From Escallonia rubra (lineage: Eukaryota; Streptophyta; Magnoliopsida; Escalloniales; Escalloniaceae), in NCBI GenBank assembly GCA_033065855.1, contig JAVXUO010002000.1, forward strand, positions 248,001 to 312,000: DNA of 64,000 nt. Direction: 5' to 3'. Position numbers and translations under genes: made by a program. Below, piece after piece: positions 1-9,729 of this stretch. Numbering within the stretch: position 1 is the stretch's first letter; each line of letters begins with the position of its first letter. The notes under the pieces were generated by a model. The model had not been told where the DNA came from, made no database searches, and saw only the letters and a list, made by a program, of their open reading frames with translations.

Positions 1-115
1 GATAGTCATACATATACATATATGTGTTCTACAGCCAGTTCTATAACTGCTGATAACCATTTCAATTATTGGTTCCTTTTCTCTTTTCCCAATTGAACTA
101 CTATATTTTAACCAG

Positions 116-3100
116 GTATAATGTTGCACTGAGTAATTGCACGATTGGTGATTCATGCATTATTCACAATGGAGTCTGCATCGGTCAAGATGGTATGTTT
201 AGATTGTGCTAAACTTCATTGTTTTTGTTATCAGAAAAGTATTATGATGCTTTCTCCATTATAGTTTTGTGGCAACAGCATATACTGCTTCTTGGATGTG
301 CAGTGTTATCTCATGTTGATGAGCACAAACTATGTTGCCACTGCCAATGTAGCTAAGCTGTTTCTTTACAGGATTTGGATTTTTTGTGGATGAACATGGG
401 GACATGGTCAAAAAGCCTCAAGTAAATCTTCTCTTGAACTTTGTTTTTGATGACTTTTGTTTCATTGTGCTCATTATGCTTCTTTCATACATGTTTAATA
501 GTGACTTTTTTTTGTTTCAATTGTATCTTAAGTATCAAAAGATGTTCTATTTCGAAGGGCTCGTGGCATTGTATTTAAGATGCTCAGAAGTCATAGTATG
601 TAACTAACTTTTTGCAGAAAGATCCTTCTGATGTCTGTATGTAAGGTTTCCAGCATGCAGTTGCTACTGCTTGCCAAATTACTAATCTCTATCAATGCAC
701 ACGTTGCTGACTTTTGGATCTCTAGTGCTGTTGATAATATCAATTTAATACACCCAAAAATTGCCACTAATAAATGCCAGTAGATTTTTGGCTTAGATAT
801 CTTATGTTTATGCAATGGGATAATTAGATCCCATAGCTTCTGTTTGAAATGGTAATTAATTTATACTTGTGCCTTTGTTTCCTACTTGCAGCTCCTTAAA
901 GCAATGATTGGAAACCACGTGGAGGTAGGCGCAAACTCATGCATTGACAGGGGCAGGTGAGCTTCCTTTGACTTTGAATATACTTGTACGTGTTATTGCA
1001 TGTGGTTTATGGATTGATCATTCGAGTTGCTGAGCATAAAAGTTTACTACAATATTTCTTTTGCAGTTGGAGGGATACTAAAATAGGGGATCATTCAAAA
1101 ATAGATAACTTAGTTCAGGTTTTTTTTTCTCTATATCTGCCTTCCGTTATCATGATTTCCTTTGTTTCTGGATATTAAGACTTATTTAGTGTACTCTTTG
1201 CAGATAGGGCACAATGTAGTCATTGGAAAGAGTTGTCTGATCTGTGGGCAAGTTGGGATTGCGGGTTCTGTGACGTATGTTACTTTTATTCTTAGAAACT
1301 ACCACTTATCTGATTTACTTTAGCTTTATTGGAGTTATGTCAATTTTTGAGTTGGTTCATGGTTTATTACTATTTAGGATTGGTGACAATGTAACTCTAG
1401 GCGGAAGGGTAGCAGTACGTGATCATGTGTCCATCACATCAAAGGTACTTCACTGAACTGTGTCTATCTTTTCCCGAATAGCTTTCCTTTTGTTCTTCTC
1501 ATAATGATATCAGTAACCAGATCTGCTGGATTCCCGGACTTACATGTTTTGAGTAAAATTATTAAACTAGTACACAGAGCAAATGAGAGTACAATTACCA
1601 AAGCTAAGAAAATTTTTCCATAACACAAATGGGTTGAAAAGATGATATAATTGGAATAAGTTGAAGTAAACGGGTGGATTTTCGCATGAACAACTGGAAC
1701 TTAATTTCATGAAAACAAAGTTTATTTTATGAATACAAAGATCCTAACTTAACCTTCGTCGCACAATCTTTCTGCTTGGGCGGTAACTGTGGTTCGGAGT
1801 ACCATATTGAGTTTCATCTCTTCTCTAAAACCTTGATATTTTTAACATTTCTATGAGGTTATCTTCTACTTTGCATAGCATAAGTTACATTATAACTAGA
1901 AGCATAAATCATAATTAAGAAAATTTCCTTCATGATGAATCGTAATTACTACCCATACTGCTAGAATAAAATTTTGTTGTTAATGCATGGTGTGGATAAG
2001 CATGTGCTTTAGTGGATTTAGCCGCTTCTAATATGCAGATACCTAAAATGTGTGTGCAAAGGGGTTGATTTAGATAGTGCTGGAATTTTATCTAGCTGAT
2101 CTGGGACCGTCCACATGACAACGTGGGACGGTCTAGATTGCCTTTTTTTCCCTTTGAAATTCGCCAACCCTCAGGCGGTATGTACAAATTTATCCCAATA
2201 TCTCTTGTAACAGGGAAATAATTAAGTAACAAAAAACCGCCTAAAAGAGGGCCGGTTTGTGGAGAGAAGAAAAAAAAGCAGTGTGTGTGTGTGTACGAGT
2301 AGATGTGGGTGGGTGAACCCCAGGGGTTTGGGGGAGGGGGGGGGGGGTGCTCGCTGCTGTGTTTATGTGTCTGTGCCAGGTGTGGGGATGGTGGGGGTGG
2401 GTGTGTTTGTCTGTGTGGAGGTGGGTAATGGGGGAGGGGGCAACGATGTGTGTGCAGGGGTGGTTGATCCCGTGCGCGGGGGGGGTGGATGGGATTGGGG
2501 GGTGACTGGTGTTTGTGTGTGTGTGGTGGGTTCATGCGTGGAGATTGGCGGCGGTGGGAGGTGGGGGAGGGAAGGTTGGCGGCTGCTCTGGTGCCGAGCT
2601 GCAGAAGAAAGGGGGAGATTTTTCTTTCTTACACAACTGAACAGGACGGCTTGTGCTGATTTTGTTTTTCTGTTTTGCGGAGTGATTGTATTTGTGTATA
2701 TCCACTCAGACCACCCAAAGTGGGGCAGTTTGGCGAATTTGAAAAAATAAAAAATCAATCTCGGCCGTCAACGTGTTGACGTGGACGGCCCCAAGTCGGC
2801 TAGGTAAAATGCAATTTATCTGGTGCTATATCTGGATCAGCCGCCTATATTTGTATAGGGCGCTATTTGCACCCCAAAATGTTCCTCTTGCGCTCCACTT
2901 GTGTCCTCAGTTTAGTGAATTGCTAGAAGTGACCTGACCTTCTTTCTTCCATCTTTCTTTAGTATGTTTTTTTCTTTCTGTGTTTGTGAAAGCTCTCTCT
3001 CTCGATCCACCGCTCCCTCCCCTAGCCACCTCCTTCAATCTCGGCAGCTTCAGAACCCTTTATCTTCAGTCTCATCGGCCTTCTTTTATACTTCTACCCA

Positions 3101-3963
3101 CTTGTTCTCTTCAAATTTCTATGCATGGTGGCACCCACTGGAGCACTATTTCCGCCAATAGAATGAGCACCAAGGTCAGTGGTGTGGCTGCTGGGTTTAT
3201 TCTTGCTTGTAGATCTTTGAATTCTCATGCTAATTTGCGTATCTCAATTTGACTTAGAGCTCATGAGATCTTCTTAGACTTGAACAACAAAAATTCCAAA
3301 AGAGCGGCTAGTGAAATTTAAGATAAATGTAGTGGCGACTGGAGAATCAGAGATCCCATCTGAGTGCGTGCGTGAGAGAAAGAAAGCAAGTCGAAGCAAA
3401 GGGTCTATCTCAGATTGATTCAAGGCACTTATGCCAATTCTTATGGGGTGGGTGCGACAGTTCTCATACCTGCAGATAAAATTGGTTCGAAGCTGAGGCA
3501 AGAAAAATATTTTCAATTCTAAAAAGCCAAGAGAGCCAGGCATAATTGGATTCATATTTCTCTGTAACTGTTGGAACATATCTTTCTTCAGATTGCACAC
3601 AAATTTTTTTCTTTTTGTAGCTCAGTCGTAGACCAGTAGACCCTGAGTTGACGTGTATAACGAATCTGTTGCGTATATTGGTAACCAGCATAGTTAATGA
3701 TGGCTACAGGTCAGACTAGCAGGCAATAGCTGTGTCACCAAGGACATTAAAGAGCCTGGCGATTATGGTGGCTTCCCTGCAGTAAGGATTTCTTTCTTAT
3801 GTTATTCATTGTTCATGCAAGTGTGATGCTAGATTACTGGAGCATGTTCCATAACTGCTTTTGACCTCTAGGCTACGTATGAACTTTTTAATTGGCTACA
3901 ATGCAGGTTTCAGTTCGTGAATGGCGAAGACAAGTTGCTAGACAACAAAGGGCTTTGAAGTAG
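116..3963 (+). CDS. LPXD2: UDP-3-O-acylglucosamine N-acyltransferase (LpxD-like), 3' part of gene
   Basis: The product adds the N-linked acyl chain to UDP-3-O-acylglucosamine, a lipid A-type step that plants are thought to run in mitochondria. Eight exons are visible: 116-192, 372-421, 892-956, 1067-1118, 1204-1274, 1378-1444, 3710-3781 and 3907-3963 (stop TAG). All introns are GT..AG, and the joined frame gives 169 residues plus stop. The translation is almost entirely left-handed beta-helix hexapeptide repeats, such as IGDSCI, IGDHSKI, IGKSCL and IGDNVTL. It includes the LpxD signature QIGHNVVIG, whose histidine matches the catalytic His of bacterial LpxD. The C-terminus (GDYGGFPA, then an EWRRQVARQ-type helix) fits plant LpxD. 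The 5' exons lie outside the window. Intron 1445-3709 is unusually long and carries a transposon-like insert. The paralogue choice (LPXD2 rather than LPXD1) is inferred partly from gene neighbours. Confidence 0.9.
2051..2877. mobile_element. Non-autonomous DNA transposon with long imperfect TIRs and a GT-rich core
   Basis: The stretch 2085-2167 is an imperfect inverted copy of 2730-2810. Both arms, read inward, carry ATTTTAYCTAGC, a GGGNCCGTCCAC block, AGATTG, a T-run and AAATTCGCC. Weaker pairing extends outward (GGYTGATYYAGATA at 2063 against 2829-2842, and GTGCAAA at about 2055 against 2868). The core (2270-2600) is extremely G/T-rich, with (GT)n and a run of 12 G. TIRs near 100 bp recall Mutator-like MITEs, but I could not define a target-site duplication, so the superfamily is open. 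It lies inside an LpxD intron and encodes nothing convincing. Confidence 0.6.
2878..3709. other. Rest of the long LpxD intron
   Basis: No exon of the LpxD gene is needed here, because the frame joins 1444 directly to 3710. The part 2944-3175 is CT-rich followed by an open stretch ending at an AAG|GTCAGT donor-like site, which looks like the first exon of some other gene. I could not identify it. Confidence 0.4.
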
Positions 3964-4049
3964 GGGATACTTCACAGGAAAATTTTCTTAGCATTGGAAA
4001 AGTGAGTACATATATGGTATGGCGATGTGATGTCCCCACCTACAGAGAG

Positions 4050-4688
4050 TCATGCCAACTTCATTCTCGACTTCCCAGAAACACGGTGTAGTTTGATCTT
4101 CTTCTTGCCAGAAATCTTGCCGTCTGATCCTATCTTTACAAAACCTTGCATGTTCATCTGATGATGCTTACTCTTTACACCCCATGTTTGATACTGTATT
4201 CTGGTTGCCAAACTCGCCTTCAGTTCAGCTGTTTTATTTGACATATTGATCAACAGCGTATTGCGTACCCTTGCACTTGCGTCCATTTGGTCTACTATAT
4301 GGGTGGTCTTATCTTTTCCTTGATGAAAACGAGGGATCATTTTCTGCCCAACGCTGTCCTCGTTATAAAAAAGGGTCAACAAGATATCTTCATAGTAGAT
4401 ACTGGAGTCTTTATTTGGGTTCTGGATCTCGAGGTTAAAAGAGATAGTGCCATTCTGACCTTGGTTGACCCCAGTTGTGGCGTTGCTGTTAGGGACCTGT
4501 ACAGAGAAGTCGACAATGGCGTATCTCGGGTTTTTCGGACGCAAGCCTAGCCACAGGAAGAAGGCAAGGAGTCCTAAGAGGACAAAAAACTGGAGAAGCC
4601 ACAGTTTGAAGCTTCTGGGCTCACACATTCTCCTTCTTACGGGCGAAAGGGTGCTTGTGAGGGCAGATATAGGCATCTTGCAATACAA
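4050..4688 (-). CDS. NDR1/HIN1-like (NHL) LEA_2 family protein, copy 1
   Basis: Intronless gene of 212 codons. Family members are plasma-membrane or cell-wall-associated proteins, several of them linked to pathogen response and integrin-like adhesion. The sequence shows a short basic cytosolic N-terminus (SPVRRRMCEPRSF), one membrane helix at about residues 28-48 (rich in L, F and W), then an extracellular beta-rich LEA_2 domain. That domain carries the family motif NPNKDSSIYYEDI at about 90-102 and several N-glycosylation sequons (NAT, NGT, NMS, NKT). A second in-frame Met at residue 5 is an equally possible start. It is the most downstream of three same-strand NHL genes. Length and layout are normal for the family; the individual ligand or role is unknown. 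Confidence 0.85.
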   Translation of the reverse strand: MYCKMPISALTSTLSPVRRRMCEPRSFKLWLLQFFVLLGLLAFFLWLGLRPKNPRYAIVDFSVQVPNSNATTGVNQGQNGTISFNLEIQNPNKDSSIYYEDILLTLFYNEDSVGQKMIPRFHQGKDKTTHIVDQMDASARVRNTLLINMSNKTAELKASLATRIQYQTWGVKSKHHQMNMQGFVKIGSDGKISGKKKIKLHRVSGKSRMKLA

Positions 4689-4735
4689 TATGGTATAGAA
4701 CCGATGGAAACTGAGGGGAACATGATAGTTGTTGC

Positions 4736-4741
4736 TTTATA
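4736..4741 (-). promoter_or_regulatory. Possible TATA box of NHL copy 1
   Basis: TATAAA on the minus strand, 48 bases before the first ATG. The short spacing would leave a very short leader to the first Met, which slightly favours use of the second Met (residue 5). Confidence 0.3.
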
Positions 4742-5387
4742 CTAAAGTTTAAAGGCAAAAGTTATGCTAAGTTGTGCTTTTCTTCTTTGGCGTGGTTTAA
4801 CTTTTCGTAACGTCTTATGGCCAAATGGATTTGAGGCCTCAACGAATATGCCACATGAAGAGTAATATAGGAAGAAGCCACTTCGCATTCCTATCTACCT
4901 GAAAAGTGTGATGATGTGAAATAGACTAGATTTATGCCAAATTTCTCTTTCAGATCTGCACTCACGGTAATGCTATACCTTTTGTCGAGCTATTTATTTA
5001 ATTCATAAAGGTCCTAGTGTTGCGCCCCATCAAGCGAGTTAAATACATTGTGCGAGCTATGTTGTCCCCGTTAGCGTTTGTGCCTGCTGTGGTGTTAAAA
5101 GGGCCGGGTGTGAAATATGAGAGACAGAGAGAACGTGAGACCAGACAACGGGTTTCCAATCTCGGCCGCTAATTGGGTACATTAGAAATTGTTCGGGGGG
5201 GCTTTTTTGGCCTATTACCAGTGAAGGAGCCTATAATAATGTTACCCTGTTTGCCACAGCTTAGTGTTTGAAGAACGGTCTCAAGTATTATGTTTGACTA
5301 TTAAGTTTCGTTGATATACAAAGGGTTGGTTACATCAAATAATATAAGGTTCTGACCGAGGTTACAGTAAGTACCCAAGCAGCTAGA

Positions 5388-5807
5388 TTTTTTTTTCTTT
5401 TTTAGTAATAAAAGAATTGCATTGAAAATAAAATAGAGTTTACGGGCCTTAGGGCCATACAACGAAGTCACAAATAAATACAGAATAGGAACTAGCATCC
5501 CACCACCTAGCGGCACACTACATATACACAACTACACACTACCAACACAACAAAAGAGACTGAAATTCGCAAGTTGTTATCGACCCAATCTTGATATAGA
5601 CAGTTGTCCGAGCACGACAAACCAAGGCAGCTAAGGGTTTTGCTTCCTTCAAAATATGCGAATCAGTCATGTCGATACCGAAGTGATGGTATTCTTTAAC
5701 AAGATAGCAAAAGTCAAAGATGATAGGTGCCGCATTATCTAGGATATCCTGCCAGTTGAGTAATGAGGAAATGAGAGTCACAAATAAATTTTCTGCATAT
5801 TCTGGTA
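5388..5807 (-). mobile_element. 5'-truncated LINE, 3' end with poly(A)
   Basis: On the minus strand an open frame runs from the left-truncated end into a C-terminal RNase H-like tail (PEYAENLF, then DILDNAAPIIFDFC and ILKEAKPLAAL), with its stop near 5539. A 3' UTR follows, ending in an A-rich tail (plus-strand T tract from 5388). The octamer CAGCTAGA lies directly outside both ends (5380-5387 and 5808-5815), as expected for a target-site duplication. The same protein tail and 3' UTR (GCCNTAAGG, then AATTCTNTTATTACNA, then poly(A)) recur at 51.5-51.9 kb, which supports a shared LINE family. It sits between NHL copies 1 and 2. Confidence 0.7.
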
Positions 5808-6046
5808 CAGCTAGAACTTGAAAGCTCGTTTTGCTGCCAATTCTTCCCTACTGATCATATCATGTAAGAAGTTATACAGGAAGAAGAAGTTACCTAATAG
5901 CCTTTTTCCCAAGTCATCGGGAAGAGACACTACTTTTCTAGCTTATAAAGGACTGCTTAAGCAGTTAACTCCATATCTATGCATAACCGAACAAACAACA
6001 GAAAACATACATGTGAACCCAAATAAATTAACAGAAGATTGCTACT

Positions 6047-6640
6047 TCAGTGTCTCTTGTGCAGCTTTATATTTTTCTCTGTCAGATTTCCATGGGGATC
6101 AATTCTCAGATTCCCTTCAAAAGCCATCTGGTAATGCTCTGTCTTCCACCTGAATCTTCGATATCTAACTGCACTATCCAAAGCCACCCTGATATCAGTG
6201 TTCTCAACAGTAGTTTCTCTCCAAAACTGTTGGTGATCGGCGTTAACCAGTACTTTGCGCGAAGTAATCCTTTCCCGGCCTTGAGAGAAACCTGGAATAG
6301 ACCCGTTTCCTTCAACGAGATCATCGTAGTACAAGGTCACGTAGATGTCATCGTAGTAAATGCCCATACGCTTGTTTGGATTTGAGATTTCCAAGTTGAT
6401 GATAACAGAGGTGTTTCGGATCACTTCGTCGTGTTCAAGTGTAGAACTATGGCTACCTAAAGCTGGAACGTAGAGATCGGTGACGGTGAAAGTGGGGCAC
6501 TTTGGGATTAGGCTTAGCCATATAACGACCGAAACCACACTTAGAACAGTTATAACTTGAAAGAACCACCAATAGATAGCGAAACGGCTCTCTGAGATCC
6601 TTCGTCGAATCATTTTCGGAAGAAACAGAGATGTGAGCAA
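6047..6640 (-). CDS. NDR1/HIN1-like (NHL) LEA_2 family protein, copy 2
   Basis: Intronless, 197 codons. There is a short N-terminus with a basic patch (MIRRRISESRF from residue 10, an alternative start), one membrane helix at about residues 22-43 (WWFFQVITVLSVVSVVIWLSL), then a LEA_2 domain. The domain carries the NHL signature NPNKRMGIYYDDI at about 88-100, closer to the family consensus than in copies 1 and 3. The sequons NTS, NGS and NLT are present. The domain is predicted to lie outside the plasma membrane. It stands in the same orientation between copies 1 and 3, consistent with tandem duplication. The copies share little beyond the helix and the NPN motif, so the duplication is old. 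Confidence 0.87.
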   Translation of the reverse strand: MLTSLFLPKMIRRRISESRFAIYWWFFQVITVLSVVSVVIWLSLIPKCPTFTVTDLYVPALGSHSSTLEHDEVIRNTSVIINLEISNPNKRMGIYYDDIYVTLYYDDLVEGNGSIPGFSQGRERITSRKVLVNADHQQFWRETTVENTDIRVALDSAVRYRRFRWKTEHYQMAFEGNLRIDPHGNLTEKNIKLHKRH

Positions 6641-6764
6641 GTTGGTTGAACCTCATACAACAGTGTAACATGCGGGTTGAAGAGTTGGAGAGGCATGTAG
6701 GATTTGATTAAGGCAGATAGAGAAGGTGAAGGTGCGCCGTTTCCTGTGCCAGTCTTGGCCACTG

Positions 6765-6771
6765 TTTTATA
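6765..6771 (-). promoter_or_regulatory. TATA box of NHL copy 2
   Basis: TATAAAA on the minus strand, about 125 bases before the ATG at 6640. The spacing fits a leader of roughly 90-100 bases. Confidence 0.5.
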
Positions 6772-7528
6772 GAGTTGCTGGTAAGTGTTGTTTGGTCACA
6801 AATTAGGATCTGGGCCGTCCTGCGTTAGCTAAAAAGTTTGGCTTTTAAGTACATGTAATTCGAAAAAGCAGGCTTTACACTTCACTTTCTGAAACACTTT
6901 GTGTGGTGGATCTATGGGGGAAGCTTGGAAATTAAGAAAACGCAAGTGTTAAGTTACCTGTTCTGCTAATGTCTGAATTTAAGATACTTAAGGACATATA
7001 TGTCTATAACCCGAATTTACCCGTCGCTAATTTCTGAATTCGAGCTCATCTAATCATGATTGCATAACTCTGGTGTTAGTTAATTAGTACCATCAGATTT
7101 GTCTTCTTTTTTAAGCTAATGTTGATAAGTTTAAATGTTAGTCTAGAATTATTGCACATTTTCAAACAGACTATGAAGGAAATTATAACAATTCCACTCT
7201 CTTATATCCCTTTTCACCTCTTTTTTGTTGCTAAATATACATTTTAATGGCCATTGTTAATCTTTTAGCGACAAATGAGGGAAAGGAATAGCATAATAGG
7301 AGGCGAAAATAGTCTCTCTAGATGGAAAAAGCCTTGTTTTCCTCCGGATCCATGCTGGCTTTTTTGCGTTCTTTTTTCTCTTTTTCATTGGCTTGTGGAT
7401 TTCAACTTCCAAACATACCTAAATGTGATTTTACATTGACCCAATGAATTTTTTTTTTACAAATCAAATGTATACGGTAGAAGATGAACAAAAGGCTAAA
7501 CTGCATGCATATCAAATGTAAATCCATA
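6772..7528. other. Spacer between NHL copies 2 and 3
   Basis: AT-rich sequence with no supported exon, RNA gene or repeat. It holds the NHL copy 2 upstream region and the 3' flank of copy 3. Confidence 0.5.
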
Positions 7529-8200
7529 CTAGGTGAAATAAACTGGGCATCTCTTGTCTTCGTAGGTTGCCAAGATCAAGCCATCCTTTCCAACGCCAAC
7601 TTGACAGTTTGCGTGCATCCTATGGCGCTTGCTGTCCCACCTCGAAATCTTGAATCGGATCGTTGAAGTTAAATCAAGGTGAAAAATGACCGTTCCTTTA
7701 TCGCGAGCGGCTATGAATTGCATCCAAAGCTGGTTATTAACCGTTAACGTTGCCCCGCTCAGCGTACCAAAAAGCACAGTTGTATTTTTTGGCTCTTGAT
7801 AAAATGGGAACAATAACGAGGTAGCACCAACACTTTGTTCATTATAAAACAGTGTCACCTGCATGGTTTCATAATAAATCCCAATGTACTGGTTAGGGTT
7901 ACGGGCCGTCACGTTGAACGTGATTTGAGCATTATCAAACCCGTTTGCTTGGGACAAACCCGGAATTGAGAAACCCTCGATGTGAAATCTGGGCCGGTGC
8001 GGGCGTAAACTGAGCCACAGAATGAATGTGATTATGCCTATGACAAAGAGGAGACCAAGAAAAATGGCACATATTAGCTTGGAAATCCTAGTGGTCAAAC
8101 TTTCACGAACCCGGTGCACGTAGTATTGAGCGCTGTGGTGTCGCCTTAAGGGGTGGTTTTCGGGGGTGGATTGGATCGGTATGTGGCTTCCGCCGTACAT
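7529..8200 (-). CDS. NDR1/HIN1-like (NHL) LEA_2 family protein, copy 3
   Basis: Intronless, 223 codons, the longest of the three. A 37-residue basic, His/Pro-containing N-terminus (HHSAQYYVHRVRESL) precedes one membrane helix at about 42-64 (AIFLGLLFVIGIITFILWLSL). The LPRF-type junction (RPHRPRFHIEGF) and a LEA_2 domain follow, with ARNPNQYIGIYYETM at about 98-112. The sequons NVT and NTT suggest extracellular exposure. The Tyr-rich cytosolic tail and NPNQYIGIYYE resemble NHL13-type members, but I do not assign a specific orthologue. It heads the three-gene cluster. Confidence 0.87.
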   Translation of the reverse strand: MYGGSHIPIQSTPENHPLRRHHSAQYYVHRVRESLTTRISKLICAIFLGLLFVIGIITFILWLSLRPHRPRFHIEGFSIPGLSQANGFDNAQITFNVTARNPNQYIGIYYETMQVTLFYNEQSVGATSLLFPFYQEPKNTTVLFGTLSGATLTVNNQLWMQFIAARDKGTVIFHLDLTSTIRFKISRWDSKRHRMHANCQVGVGKDGLILATYEDKRCPVYFT

Positions 8201-8528
8201 TCTCCTAGCTCCGGCGACAGAGATCGGAGTTTTTGGGGTGATTAATATGTTGCAGCAAAGACATTTGGGTGTTTCATATATGTTACCTTAGTGAGGTGGC
8301 TGAGGCCCAAAGGGATGCCAGAAGAACTTTAAGCTTTTTGCTTGCGGAAAGAAAAGAATAAGCTCCAAGTGATTGAGCTGGTTAAAGGTGTCCGAGGAGA
8401 AAATGGGGAAGGAAGCATACGATGCTGCGCTTTACTTGTACTAAGAGAGGTATACATTGAGGTGCCCTACAATTCAAGGGAAAGTATATAGATTGTATGT
8501 GTGTGCGAGCGCGCGTGCGCAAATGTAA

Positions 8529-8548
8529 AGAGAGAGAGAGAGAGAGAG
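8529..8548. repeat. (GA)n microsatellite
   Basis: Uninterrupted AG dinucleotide tract about 330 bases upstream of NHL copy 3, next to a short GCGCGTGCGC palindrome-like stretch. Confidence 0.9.
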
Positions 8549-8918
8549 TGGGAAAATACTGGTACGTGATTTGGTGTTAGGTATAGCATCATTATTTCTG
8601 TTGTTTAACTCATATTCAAGGAAAGAATAACATCATAATTTAGTGTTATTTCGTGCTTGAATATTCAAAATCCGTGCTCTAGCGATGAATTGCTATATCG
8701 AAAGCTTTACCAACCTGCATTAATAAGACTATTGTTATTCATAACAATCGTGATCAACTACTACTACGTTCAACCGGTGTGGATTCAACGCCAGTCAAAG
8801 AATCTGATCCTTTGAGAATGACAAAATGAATTATTACATGCCGAATACTACTTGCACAAAAGTAGCCAAAATTATTTTTTAACGAAGAAATTTTTAAATT
8901 TTATCCTCTTTTTGTCCC

Positions 8919-8932
8919 TAGAAATAAACTTT
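8919..8932. repeat. Left target-site duplication of LINE
   Basis: TAGAAATAAACTTT, identical to 9716-9729. The last Ts merge into the poly(T) tract, so the true length is 12-14. Confidence 0.85.
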
Positions 8933-9715
8933 TTTTTTTTTTGGTCAAAATTTCTTTTTATTCCATGAAAGCTCAAACTATTTACATTGTTACATACAAG
9001 ACATACAACAATTGTTGTATATACCTATTTAACATGTATATACTTTCTACTCTATTGTATACAAAATTCTATGTACATCAAGCTCCCAAGCTTGACAAAT
9101 TTCCTTGTTTTGTACTGTGTTTGGAGCCTTTTTTCAGCTGTGGACCCTAAATTTGATCCACTGTTGTATAGCATACATACAACCTTGAGGAGTGGCAGCT
9201 TTCTGTTCAAATATCCTGGCATTTCTTTCTTTCCAGAGACCATAGACAGTGACTGCTACTGAGAGTTTACACATCTTAGCCTTGAAGCTTTCCCCCCTAA
9301 ACTTCTTACCTGCTTCTTGTAGAAACTGAGGCCATGATGCAAGGGTTACGTTAATATATAACTTCCTTAGTACCAACCTCCATAGTTCCTGAGCATATTG
9401 ACACTGCATGAACAGATGCTCTGTAGTCTCCTGCTGACTCCAACATAACACACACCTATCATCTTGTGTAATGTTCCAAGCTTTCAGCTTATCTCTTGTT
9501 CTTAATCCCCCTTTGCAAATCATCCATAGCTGCACTGCACATTTGGGTATACAACCTGAAAACCAAACTAATTTCCACCAAAGGCTTTGAGGTGCTCTGG
9601 TTCTAATAGCTTCCCATGCTGTTTTAATAGTGAAATGGCCACTGGGATGTTGGGTCCATATTATCTGATCTGATCTTGTGGTATCAGGTTTCTCCTTTGT
9701 TTGTAATAGTTGCTG
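8933..9715 (-). mobile_element. 5'-truncated LINE with intact zf-RVT coding end
   Basis: Minus-strand insert of 783 bases. A single uninterrupted frame of 193 residues runs from the truncated 5' end (9715) to a TGA at 9134-9136. It contains the plant LINE zinc-binding reverse-transcriptase domain (zf-RVT): WWKLVWFSGCIPKC, LRTRDKL, CVLC, ETTEHLFMQC and the trailing GLWKERNARIF. After a 190-base 3' UTR comes a poly(A) tail (plus-strand T tract to 8942). Perfect 14-base direct repeats flank it. The upstream ORF2 (endonuclease and RT core) is missing, so it cannot move by itself. The absence of any stop or frameshift argues for a fairly recent insertion. Confidence 0.9.
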
Positions 9716-9729
9716 TAGAAATAAACTTT
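9716..9729. repeat. Right target-site duplication of LINE
   Basis: TAGAAATAAACTTT, perfect copy of 8919-8932. It marks the 5' truncation point of the LINE. Confidence 0.85.

Noticed and set aside
2092-2758. Overlapping open frames on both strands rich in Pro/His/Thr or Gly/Val
   Set aside because: They arise from the GT-rich low-complexity core of the TIR element. No domain, no splice context, and both strands are open for the same compositional reason.
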